DNA from: JBKPIY01 sp046730475
GTDB taxonomy: Bacteria > Actinomycetota > Thermoleophilia > Solirubrobacterales > 70-9
Direction: 5' to 3'
Assembly: GCA_046730475.1 (NCBI GenBank)
Contig: JBKPIY010000059.1
Coordinates: 1-10,961 of the forward strand
Length of the DNA stretch: 10,961 nt
Shown here: piece by piece, positions 1 through 6,073 of the stretch
Position numbering within the stretch: position 1 is the first letter of the stretch
Layout: every line of letters starts with the position of its first letter
Position numbers and translations under genes: made by a program
Notes under the pieces: model-generated
Seen by the model: only the letters and a program-made list of their open reading frames with translations
Database searches by the model: none
Told to the model about the DNA's origin: nothing

Positions 1-387
1 GTCTGGCAGCGACACGAGCACAACGAATGGGCGCGGGCGATCGACGCCGCGCTGGGCGACGCGGCGCAGCCACCGCAGCCGGGCGCGGACCCTTTCTCGC
101 TCGGCGATGCCGAAGCCACCGCGGGCATCCTCGAGGGCGCCGGCTTCGACGGGATGCGCTTCGAGGACGTCCACGAGCCGGTCATCTACGGACACGACCT
201 CGACGCCGCGCTCGCGTTCGTCCAGGGGTTTCAGGACACGAGCGCGGCCCTCGCGAGCCTGAGCGACGGCGAGGCGGCTCGTACCGTCGAGCGCCTGCGC
301 GAGACGCTCGCGGCGCACTACAGCGACGAGCGCGGCGTGGTCCTCGATTCGCGTTCCTGGTTGATCACGGCCCGGCGACGCCGCTAA
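1..387 (+). CDS. SAM-dependent methyltransferase, C-terminal part (5' end outside window)
   Basis: Reading frame 1 is open from the first base to a TAA at 385-387, giving 128 codons with no start in view, so the gene begins upstream of the window. The remaining piece resembles the C-terminal half of UbiE/class I SAM methyltransferases: an NEWARAIDAAL helix, a PFSLGD segment before a helix with EAGF-like spacing (ILEGAGF), then FEDVHEPVIYGHD, a substrate-side strand and helix. It ends in a short strand (SWLITARRR) typical of the last beta strand. The SAM-binding glycine motif would lie in the missing part, so the substrate cannot be told. An internal ATG at 154 is not needed as a start, because similarity-like sequence continues upstream of it. 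The class call is fairly safe and the reaction is unknown. Confidence 0.7.
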   Translation, partial: VWQRHEHNEWARAIDAALGDAAQPPQPGADPFSLGDAEATAGILEGAGFDGMRFEDVHEPVIYGHDLDAALAFVQGFQDTSAALASLSDGEAARTVERLRETLAAHYSDERGVVLDSRSWLITARRRR

Positions 388-404
388 GACATTGACAACG
401 CGCG

Positions 405-422
405 CCAAGGGCCCGGGCTTGG
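405..422 (+). terminator. Weak hairpin after the methyltransferase gene
   Basis: CCAAG (405-409) and CTTGG (418-422) can pair around a GC-rich 8-base loop, 17 bases after the methyltransferase stop, and G404 can add a pair with C423. There is no T run after it, so it is not a classical intrinsic terminator. The call rests only on the position and the short stem. Confidence 0.2.
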
Positions 423-498
423 CCCGCTCGGTCGGCACACGTGACCCGCTCCGCTTTCGCTTTCGCGTGAGGGTGTCGCACAAACCCAAAGGAGTCCC

Positions 499-570
499 GT
501 GAGCAACTCTCAGGCCTTCTTAGACTTCAGGATGCTGGTGTCGGCTGAGCGCGCGCGTCATGTCGGGTGA
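499..570 (+). CDS. Possible 23-aa small ORF with a strong ribosome binding site
   Basis: A near-perfect Shine-Dalgarno sequence, AAAGGAG at 488-494, sits 4 bases before a GTG at 499 that opens a 23-codon frame (starts MSNSQAFLDFRML) and stops at TGA 568-570. The peptide has no recognisable motif, no membrane segment and no Cys or His cluster. Two readings fit: a true small protein, or the surviving 5' end of a gene whose remainder was deleted, since no other frame downstream gives a sensible continuation before the convergent lipoprotein gene ends at 627. The binding site is the only real support. Confidence 0.25.
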   Translation: MSNSQAFLDFRMLVSAERARHVG

Positions 571-626
571 TCTCGACCTCCGCGGAAGCCGCCCTGGTCA
601 TCGCGAGCGCTTGGATGCAGGTCCGG

Positions 627-1184
627 CTACTTGCGCGCCTCGAAGGCGATCGTCTGCCTGAACCCCTCGCCTGCCACATGAAATGCGTAGCACCCGGGCG
701 CTCGGATTAGCGTGTCGCTCGGTCCGTAGCGCCATTTCCCCGAATCATCGGGAGGCAAGCGCAATCGGAGATGCTTTTGCCCTGGGAATCGCGCCGCAGG
801 ATTGAACCGCAGCTCGTGGGATCCGCGGGTCTCACTCCCGGTGATCACGACTTCCCCTGCATAGGTCGACGCGACCGCCCAGAGCGTCTTGTAGTAGTAC
901 CAGCCGTCGTGTCTCCTGGTGTCCACCGTGTAGCGAACCACGCCATCGCCCGTGCCAAGGCCGACGAAAACGGGGCCCTCGCCATAGGCGAAGGCGACGG
1001 CGCGCACGTCTGGCCTCACTCTAGGAACACCCTGGACTCGACAAGGCGCTTGGCTTCTCCGAGCGTCGAGGGCTGGTTGCTCGTCACCGGCTTTTTCCCC
1101 TTGGCATCCGCCAACGAAGAGCCCTGCAACGCCGACCGCCGCACTCAATGCGACCAGCGAAGCCCTCACGCGCAGCGTCCTCAT
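627..1184 (-). CDS. Small lipoprotein of unknown function
   Basis: This encodes a 185-aa exported protein of unknown function. The ATG at 1182-1184 is chosen because the minus strand carries AAAGAGG seven bases upstream and the protein then begins directly with a signal peptide. A longer open frame up to 1283 adds only low-complexity sequence. Residues 1-27 form a lipoprotein signal: basic MRTLRVR, a hydrophobic stretch, then a VGGC lipobox with Cys27 as the predicted lipidated residue. The mature part looks like all-beta sequence (PVFVGLG, a GWYYYKTLW segment at 94-102, a GEVVITGSE strand at 110-118). It ends in an APGCYAFHV strand pair at 162-170, resembling the C-terminus of other secreted actinobacterial beta-sandwich proteins. 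Cys48 and Cys165 could form a disulfide. A role at the outer face of the membrane is inferred from the signal alone. Confidence 0.6.
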   Translation of the reverse strand: MRTLRVRASLVALSAAVGVAGLFVGGCQGEKAGDEQPALDARRSQAPCRVQGVPRVRPDVRAVAFAYGEGPVFVGLGTGDGVVRYTVDTRRHDGWYYYKTLWAVASTYAGEVVITGSETRGSHELRFNPAARFPGQKHLRLRLPPDDSGKWRYGPSDTLIRAPGCYAFHVAGEGFRQTIAFEARK

Positions 1185-1496
1185 CTCGTGCCTCTTTGCC
1201 GTCGATGCCTGCTTGGGATACGAGGACGCAGGCGGAAGAGGTCCCCCGGATAGGCTCCGCCGGCCTGGCCCTCCATGCGGCACCGTCGCACGCGGCCCGC
1301 CCCCGACCTCCCCGCGTGAGGCTGTCGCTCAAGCCCCCGGTTTCGCGGGACATGATCTCTCGGGCGGTCATCCAGGCCTTCGCGCGGCGATTACCCGGTA
1401 GCGCGAAGCTTCATTCGGTGAGCCCCTGAGTCCTCGCGCCCGGTTGTCCGTCAGAGGGCCGCCGAGGTCGAACATCCGCCCGCCCGTCGGCCACGG
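1185..1496. other. 312-base stretch without a supported gene
   Basis: This lies between the sigma-factor stop and the lipoprotein start, both on the minus strand. The right part should hold the sigma-gene 3' untranslated end, the left part the lipoprotein promoter, although no clear -35/-10 pair stands out. Open frames on both strands read as Arg/Pro/Ala-rich low-complexity translations typical of GC-rich noncoding sequence. A minus-strand frame from 1371 begins MTAREIMSRE, which resembles the first residues of CBS-domain proteins, but the likeness stops after about ten residues. Confidence 0.5.
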
Positions 1497-2381
1497 TTAG
1501 GCGTCGAGGATGGTCAGGTCGAGCCGGCGCAGACGTGCCGGGTCGGCGAGGATGTCGATTTCGACAATCCTCCCGCCCCTGACCGTGACGCCCCCAATCG
1601 AGAACGGCTGTCCATCCAGGATCGAGACGACTCCGGCGGCGCCGTTGATGAGCGCCGGCTGCGTGCGCAGCCCGAGCCGCGAATAGCTCAGCGCCTGGCC
1701 GGCGACGGCCGCCGCCCCGCGGACCTCTCGCGATCCACCTGCCGGCAGCGGACCGAGGTCGGCTCTCAGCACGACATCTGGGTCGAGCACCGCGACCAGC
1801 CGGTCGAAGTCCCCATCGCGCGCGGCCGCGAGGAACGCCTCGACGACCTCGCGCTGGGCGTCCAGGTCGGCGTCGGGGACGGTGTTCTCAGCCTGTACGC
1901 GTCGGCGTGCTCGGCTCGCCAGCTGGCGTGCCGCCTCGGGGGAGCGGTCGACGATAGGCGCGATCTCGTCGAAGGGCACCGCGAAAATGTCGTGGAGCAC
2001 AAACGCAAGCCGCTCGGGCGGAGACAGCGTCTCGAGCACGACGAGCAGCGCCAGCCCGACCGAGTCCGCCAGCAGCGCCTCGTGCTCCGGGTCCGTCCCG
2101 TCGGCGCGGTCGACGATCGGCTCGGGCACGTGTGGGCCCAGGGGCTCCTCGCGTCGCGACCGGCGCGAGCGCAGCATGTTCAGCGACACTCGTCCGACGA
2201 CGGTCGTCAGCCATGCGCCGAGGTTTTCGATGTCGCTGGTATCCGAGCGACTGAGCCGCAGCCAGGCTTCCTGGACGGCGTCATCGGCCTCGCTCAGCGA
2301 GCCGAGCATCCGATAGGCCACCGCCCTGAGTCGGGTTCGGTGCTCCTCAAAGTGTTCCGCCAGCGATTCGCGCTCATCCAT
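1497..2381 (-). CDS. ECF41-type RNA polymerase sigma factor with fused SnoaL-like C-terminal domain
   Basis: This is a 294-aa extracytoplasmic-function sigma factor (SigJ/ECF41 group). Sigma region 2 covers about residues 8-78: the EADDAVQEAWLRL helix (31-43) and a GAWLTTVVGRVSLNMLRSRR segment (55-74) for core and -10 binding. Sigma region 4 covers about 115-163, with the LSPPERLAFVLHDIF pattern and a helix-turn-helix ending in ARQLASRARRR. The linker holds VPEP (85-88), matching the WLPEP-type linker motif of ECF41. Residues 173-290 form the SnoaL-like domain, ending in ADPARL (279-284), the counterpart of the NPDKL motif. In characterised ECF41 members this domain controls activity, with no anti-sigma factor, and none is seen here. 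The ATG at 2379-2381 has AAGGA nine bases upstream. The divergent epimerase gene is the usual partner and probable target. The inducing signal is unknown. Confidence 0.93.
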   Translation of the reverse strand: MDERESLAEHFEEHRTRLRAVAYRMLGSLSEADDAVQEAWLRLSRSDTSDIENLGAWLTTVVGRVSLNMLRSRRSRREEPLGPHVPEPIVDRADGTDPEHEALLADSVGLALLVVLETLSPPERLAFVLHDIFAVPFDEIAPIVDRSPEAARQLASRARRRVQAENTVPDADLDAQREVVEAFLAAARDGDFDRLVAVLDPDVVLRADLGPLPAGGSREVRGAAAVAGQALSYSRLGLRTQPALINGAAGVVSILDGQPFSIGGVTVRGGRIVEIDILADPARLRRLDLTILDA

Positions 2382-2382
2382 C

Positions 2383-2409
2383 GGTCACATTCCTTCGTCG
2401 CGTCGTGTC
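2383..2409 (+). promoter_or_regulatory. Candidate ECF41 promoter driving the epimerase gene
   Basis: GGTCACA (2383-2389), 16 bases, then TGTC (2406-2409). From memory, the ECF41 consensus is TGTCACA in the -35 region and CGTC in the -10 region, so each half differs only in its first base. Transcription would start near 2415 and give a leader of about 100 bases before the ATG at 2515. The -35 half lies in the sigma-gene leader, between its Shine-Dalgarno sequence and its start codon. The call is supported by a second copy with the same spacing on the other strand. Confidence 0.5.
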
Positions 2410-2418
2410 ATAGCACTA

Positions 2419-2445
2419 GACCCGCGCAATCCAGCTGATGTGACG
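2419..2445 (-). promoter_or_regulatory. Candidate ECF41 promoter driving the sigma-factor gene itself
   Basis: Read on the minus strand this is CGTCACA (2445-2439), 16 bases, then GGTC (2422-2419): the same xGTCACA-N16-xGTC pattern as the plus-strand copy. A start near 2413 would give a leader of about 30 bases carrying the AAGGA binding site of the sigma gene. This suggests autoregulation. It faces the plus-strand copy, and the two predicted start points almost coincide. Confidence 0.5.
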
Positions 2446-2514
2446 AGGCCCTGGGACACATTGGTCGGCAATGAACACCCAGCACGCCAACCCGATACCG
2501 AAAGGAGAAACACG

Positions 2515-3495
2515 ATGCGAGTCTTCGTTGCGGGGGCGAGCGGTGCTATCGGCACCCGGCTCGTTCCTCAGTTGATCGGACGGGGGCACGAGGTGATCGG
2601 CACCTTCAAGTCACCTGGAAACGCCGAACGTGTACGGGCGCTCGGGGCGGAGCCGATCGCGCTCGACCTGCTCGACCCTCGCGCCGTGCGCAAGGCCGTC
2701 CTCGAAACCGAGCCCAACGCGATCGTCCACCAGGCGACCGCTCTGGCGGATGTGCGCTTCTCCAGGAACCTTGACCGCAGCTTCGGGCAGACCAACCGGC
2801 TTCGGACCGAGGGCACCGACGCGCTGCTGGCCGCCGCGCGCGAGGCGGACCTGCGCCGGTTCGTCGCCCAGAGCTTCGCGAGCTTCCGGTACGCGCGCCA
2901 GGGCGGGCCGGTCAAGACCGAGGACGATCCACTCGACCCCACCCCGGTGCCGACGACGCGCGAGACGAACGCCGCGATGCGCCATCTCGACCAGGCGGTC
3001 ACGGACGCCGGCGGGATCGCGCTTCGCTACGGCGGTTTCTACGGCGCTCCCAACGACGGGCTGCTCGAGCCCGTGCGCAAGCGGCGGTTCCCGATCGTCG
3101 GCAACGGCGGCGGCGTCTCCTCATTCATCCACCTCGACGACGCCGCCGCAGCGACCGTGCTCGCGCTCGAGCACGACCGAGCCGGCATCTACAACATCGT
3201 CGACGACGAGCCCGCCCCGGTGCGCGAGTGGCTGCCGGTGCTCGCGAGCGTGCTCGGCGCCAAGCCGCCCCGCCACTTTCCCCGCTGGCTGGCGCGGCTG
3301 GTCGCGGGCGAAGCCCTGGTGATGATGCAAACCGAGTCCCGCGGCGCCTCGAACGTGAAGGCCAAACGCGAGCTCGGCTGGAGCCTTCGCTATCCCAGCT
3401 GGCGGGAAGGCTTCGTGGCCGCCTACGCGTCAACCACCGCGACGGATGGACGCGGATCTCACCCGGCCGCTAGAACGAGTCACTCGCCGACTTGA
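2515..3495 (+). CDS. NAD(P)-binding SDR / NAD-dependent epimerase family protein, ECF41 partner
   Basis: This encodes a 326-aa cytoplasmic protein of the extended/atypical short-chain dehydrogenase family. The ATG at 2515 is chosen because AAAGGAG (2501-2507) precedes it by 7 bases and the Rossmann fold begins at once (MRVFVAGASGAIG). A longer frame to 2440 is unlikely. The dinucleotide motif GASGAIG is residues 7-13, the VHQATAL segment (71-77) matches the NAD-side loop after beta 4, LRYGGFYGA (170-178) and FIHLDDAA (204-211) are typical extended-SDR substrate-domain motifs, and YNIVDDEP is 226-233. The catalytic YxxxK is not visible: the expected helix reads TRETNAAMRHLDQAV (148-162). It may therefore be an atypical reductase or a binding protein. 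Epimerases and oxidoreductases are the usual neighbours of ECF41 sigma factors, so expression under the adjacent sigma factor is likely. The substrate is unknown. Confidence 0.85.
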   Translation: MRVFVAGASGAIGTRLVPQLIGRGHEVIGTFKSPGNAERVRALGAEPIALDLLDPRAVRKAVLETEPNAIVHQATALADVRFSRNLDRSFGQTNRLRTEGTDALLAAAREADLRRFVAQSFASFRYARQGGPVKTEDDPLDPTPVPTTRETNAAMRHLDQAVTDAGGIALRYGGFYGAPNDGLLEPVRKRRFPIVGNGGGVSSFIHLDDAAAATVLALEHDRAGIYNIVDDEPAPVREWLPVLASVLGAKPPRHFPRWLARLVAGEALVMMQTESRGASNVKAKRELGWSLRYPSWREGFVAAYASTTATDGRGSHPAARTSHSPT

Positions 3496-3702
3496 GTGCC
3501 TTCCGCTCGGAGGAGCGATGGCGACGGCGCACCTTGAGGCTGGCCTCCCTTCGCACGCGAAGGAGCGGCGCGTTGGTCCACGCGGCCGGGCGGAACCGCA
3601 GCGTCCAGTCGCATGGAGAGCGCGAGCGAACCGTCGCTTATGCTGGTCGCGGCGCTGCCGCGGGCGGAGCCGCGTGTCCGTTTGCCGATCCGAGGAGTCG
3701 CG

Positions 3703-4181
3703 TTGTCCGGATGGGACACGTTCGAGGTCGTAGTCGGAGGCGCCGCGGGCGCCCTCATCGGCCTCTTGTTCATATCCGTCTCGATCAGGATCGAGGTCAT
3801 CTCCGCCTCGCCGGACTTCCGCAACCGGGCTGCCGCAACGCTGAGCCTCTTCATGGCGGTGCTGCTCGTCGCGATCGTGCTCGCCATTCCCGGCCAGCAC
3901 CAGTGGGAACTCGGTGCGGAGCTGCTCGTGCTCGCACTGGCGCTGAGCGGCGGACTCTTCTGGTTGGACCGCCGCGCGAGCGCGAACCCGAGGACCCAGC
4001 CGATCTCACGCGTGCTGGGCGTCCTGAGCCCGGATACGATCACGTCGCTCTTTCTCGCCGCGTCGGGCGCCCTCCTGCTCGCCGGGGTGACGGCATCTAC
4101 GTCGTGATCCCGTCGGTGATTGCCGCGATGACGGGCGGGGTCGCCAGCGCGTGGCTCTTCCTGACCAAGCTCACCGAGTGA
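3703..4181 (+). CDS. Small multi-pass membrane protein, interrupted by a one-base frameshift
   Basis: The best start is TTG at 3703, with GAGGAG (3692-3697) five bases upstream; the protein then opens SGWDTFEVVVGGAAG, like a family of small actinobacterial four- to five-helix membrane proteins of unknown role. An in-frame ATG at 3613 adds 30 residues without support. Predicted membrane segments are about residues 7-28, 46-63, 70-87 and 112-128. The first frame hits TGA at 4105-4107. However, the next frame from about 4083 reads GDGIYVVIPSVIAAMTGGV followed by SAWLFLTKL and TGA at 4179-4181, an obvious last membrane helix. Adding one G to the GGGG run at 4084-4087 joins them into about 159 aa. 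Either the gene lost its last helix or the base is a sequencing error. It is convergent with the SRPBCC gene. Confidence 0.65.
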
Positions 4182-4266
4182 CGAGCCAACGCCGGGCGAG
4201 CCCGTCCAAGGGCAAGGTGGCCACTGCCGCTCTGGACGCGCGGGGCGGAAGTGCCGTAGCCGACGG

Positions 4267-4974
4267 TCAGTCGGCGGCGCCGGCGCGGCCGGTAGCGGTG
4301 ACCGTCCGCCCGACGCCCGCTGGATCGCGCTCGGCGCGCCGCTTGAGGTTGGCGAATTGGCGCGTCTGCATGATCCAGTGCCAGGGTTCCAGGAAGAGGA
4401 AGCTGATGATCGGCTGAAGCCCGCGGGGACGGAGCGCCCAGTAGCCGCTGACGACGAGCCGGGTGCGGCCTCCGGGAAGCTCCTCGAGCAGGAATCCCCA
4501 GAGCGAGTCGGTGTAGGAGCGCGGACGGCTCCCGGCCCCTGGGTCGAACCGGTGCCCGCGCAGATCCAGCGACATGCGCAGCCCGAGGAACCGCTGGGGC
4601 TCGAGAGCTGCGACCTCCCACGATTGGCTCCCGTCGGGCGTCCCGGCGAACCGATCGCCGACGGAGATCCGCTGCCACTCGGAATGGATCCGCTCGGTGC
4701 TCGAGCGCCCCCAGTTGTCGAGGCGGTCCCAGCTGTACCAGCCGCCGCGATCGGCGCCCATCTGCACCAACCACGGCCAGACCCTCGCCGGTGGGGCCTC
4801 GATCGTCACGGCCATCGTCGCGCTGCGCTGGCCGTCGGGAATCAGGTCGGCGCCCGGGTAGGCACGGTCGACCTCCTCGTTGGTGGCGCCCCACCGAAGC
4901 ATCCGCGGGCGGACGAGGAGCGCGTAGGCGCCGGCCAGGCCGAGAAGCGGGACGAGCCTGCGAGCGATCGCCAT
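4267..4974 (-). CDS. Membrane-anchored SRPBCC (START-like) family protein
   Basis: A 235-aa protein with the ATG at 4972-4974. A TTG ten codons upstream (5002-5004) is possible, and neither start has a clear Shine-Dalgarno sequence. Residues 6-21 form a hydrophobic helix, followed by basic residues (VRPRML), so the protein is probably anchored in the membrane. The START-like helix-grip domain spans about 50-205: TIEAPPARVWPWLVQMG (57-73) is the classic SRPBCC opening strand and helix, GGWYSWDRLDN (77-87) is typical of this subfamily, and SFLFLEPWHWIMQTRQ (191-206) is the amphipathic C-terminal helix. Such domains bind hydrophobic ligands; the ligand here cannot be predicted. The 3' end faces the membrane-protein gene across an 85-base gap with no obvious terminator. 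Confidence 0.75.
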   Translation of the reverse strand: MAIARRLVPLLGLAGAYALLVRPRMLRWGATNEEVDRAYPGADLIPDGQRSATMAVTIEAPPARVWPWLVQMGADRGGWYSWDRLDNWGRSSTERIHSEWQRISVGDRFAGTPDGSQSWEVAALEPQRFLGLRMSLDLRGHRFDPGAGSRPRSYTDSLWGFLLEELPGGRTRLVVSGYWALRPRGLQPIISFLFLEPWHWIMQTRQFANLKRRAERDPAGVGRTVTATGRAGAAD

Positions 4975-5229
4975 TACCGTGAGCGTACGCAGGGCGCGAC
5001 CCAAGTCATCGCCGGCGAGCCCTGACCTGCTGATCGATCGCGACCCAGATCAAGACCGAGACGGCCCGCCGCCTCAAGTTCTACGAGCCATGGGCAATCC
5101 CCTTGCTGTCGGAGTAGGGACGGGATCGTTGACGCACGAGGTCCGATGTTTGCCTGCGCCCAAGACGGCGTCCGTCGTGGGTCCCCGCCTCGTCGGATCT
5201 CTCTGAACGCCTCTGCACGGGAGGCCGAG

Positions 5230-5826
5230 ATGCCCGGCAAGCGCAGCTCAGAAGAACGCGAGTACGCCGTCCCGGTCGCTGAGCTTCGCGCCCTCGAGGA
5301 GGACATCGGGGCCGCTCCCAAGGCCGCCGAGCGTGCGCTGGCCCCGGGCGGCTTGGCGCTGGACCTGCAGGCCCATCCCCGGCCCTCGCCCGCGCTCCGC
5401 GGCGAGCGCGTGCGGTTAGCGGACGGAGCGGAGATCTTCATCCGGCCGGTAGAGCCCGAGGACCGGCACGAGCTCGCGCTCGGCTTTGAGCGCTTGAGCG
5501 CCATGTCGCGCCTCCAACGCTTCCACGAGCGCATCGATCACCTCACGGCGCGTCAGCTCATCGAGCTGGTGGACATCGATCACGAGTCCCACGAGGCGCT
5601 GGGGGCGCTCGATGTGGTCGCTGGGGAAGGCATTGGCATCGCGCGCTATGACCGTGACCCCGACGATCCGACGCGGGCCGAATTCGCCTGCACCGTCGCC
5701 GACCTGTGGCAGCGTCGCGGGGTCGGGACGGCGCTGATCGAGCGACTCGCCGCACGGGCACGCGCGAACGGGATCGAGCGCTTCGAGGCGGTGATCCTCG
5801 TCGGCAACGAACCCGGCGACAGCTGA
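5230..5826 (+). CDS. GNAT-family N-acetyltransferase, apparently C-terminally truncated
   Basis: A 198-aa protein. The ATG at 5230 is preceded by GGGAGG (5219-5224) at 5 bases, which favours it over an upstream in-frame start at 5146. Residues 1-57 are a charged, probably disordered lead. The GNAT fold starts at about 60 (VRLADGAEIFIRPVEPEDRH), as in the acetyltransferase domain of protein lysine acetyltransferase (Pat)-like proteins. Motif A, the acetyl-CoA pyrophosphate loop, is QRRGVGTALIERL (161-173) after the WQ turn. The protein stops at VGNEPGDS, just after the beta 5 strand FEAVILVG. The usual last helix (residues after GNEP) and final strands, about 25-30 residues, are absent. Neither alternative frame after 5812 restores a recognisable ending, so this looks like real truncation or local rearrangement rather than a simple one-base shift. 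Acceptor unknown. Confidence 0.75.
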   Translation: MPGKRSSEEREYAVPVAELRALEEDIGAAPKAAERALAPGGLALDLQAHPRPSPALRGERVRLADGAEIFIRPVEPEDRHELALGFERLSAMSRLQRFHERIDHLTARQLIELVDIDHESHEALGALDVVAGEGIGIARYDRDPDDPTRAEFACTVADLWQRRGVGTALIERLAARARANGIERFEAVILVGNEPGDS

Positions 5827-5848
5827 CCAGCGCGCCGAGGGTGATGTG

Positions 5849-6022
5849 ATGGTCCTCGCACTTGTCTTCCTCTCCGCGCCACGCGTCAGCCGCAAGCCGA
5901 CGGCCGGCGAACCCCCCGCGCGCGAAGAATCCGACGACCGTGAGCTCGTCGGCTCAGGCGTCACCGCGTTCGGAGCTCTCGCGCGCGCATATCGCCGCGA
6001 AGAGGGCGGAGACCTCCCGTGA
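5849..6022 (+). CDS. Possible 57-aa small ORF after the acetyltransferase gene
   Basis: The ATG at 5849 has GAGG at 5837-5840, eight bases upstream, and starts 22 bases after the GNAT stop. The frame runs 57 codons to TGA at 6020-6022. The product begins with a hydrophobic stretch (MVLALVFLSAP) and continues acidic and hydrophilic (ending RREEGGDLP), with about three quarters G or C at third codon positions, below the neighbouring genes. No family is recognised. It could equally be chance open sequence or displaced debris from the truncated GNAT gene. Confidence 0.2.
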   Translation: MVLALVFLSAPRVSRKPTAGEPPAREESDDRELVGSGVTAFGALARAYRREEGGDLP

Positions 6023-6073
6023 GTCCCGGGAGCCAGATCTACGTTCGGCCGCGAAGTTTGAGCGGCAGCGCGC

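Noticed and set aside
1084..1371. Minus-strand ORF beginning MTAREIMSRE, like a CBS-domain protein start
   Set aside because: The resemblance ends after about ten residues, the rest is Arg/Gly/Ala-rich, and it overlaps the lipoprotein start.
3518..3733. Plus-strand ORF starting MATAHLEAG after GGAGGAG
   Set aside because: The binding site is only 2 bases from the ATG, the product is Arg-rich low-complexity sequence, and it overlaps the better supported TTG start at 3703.
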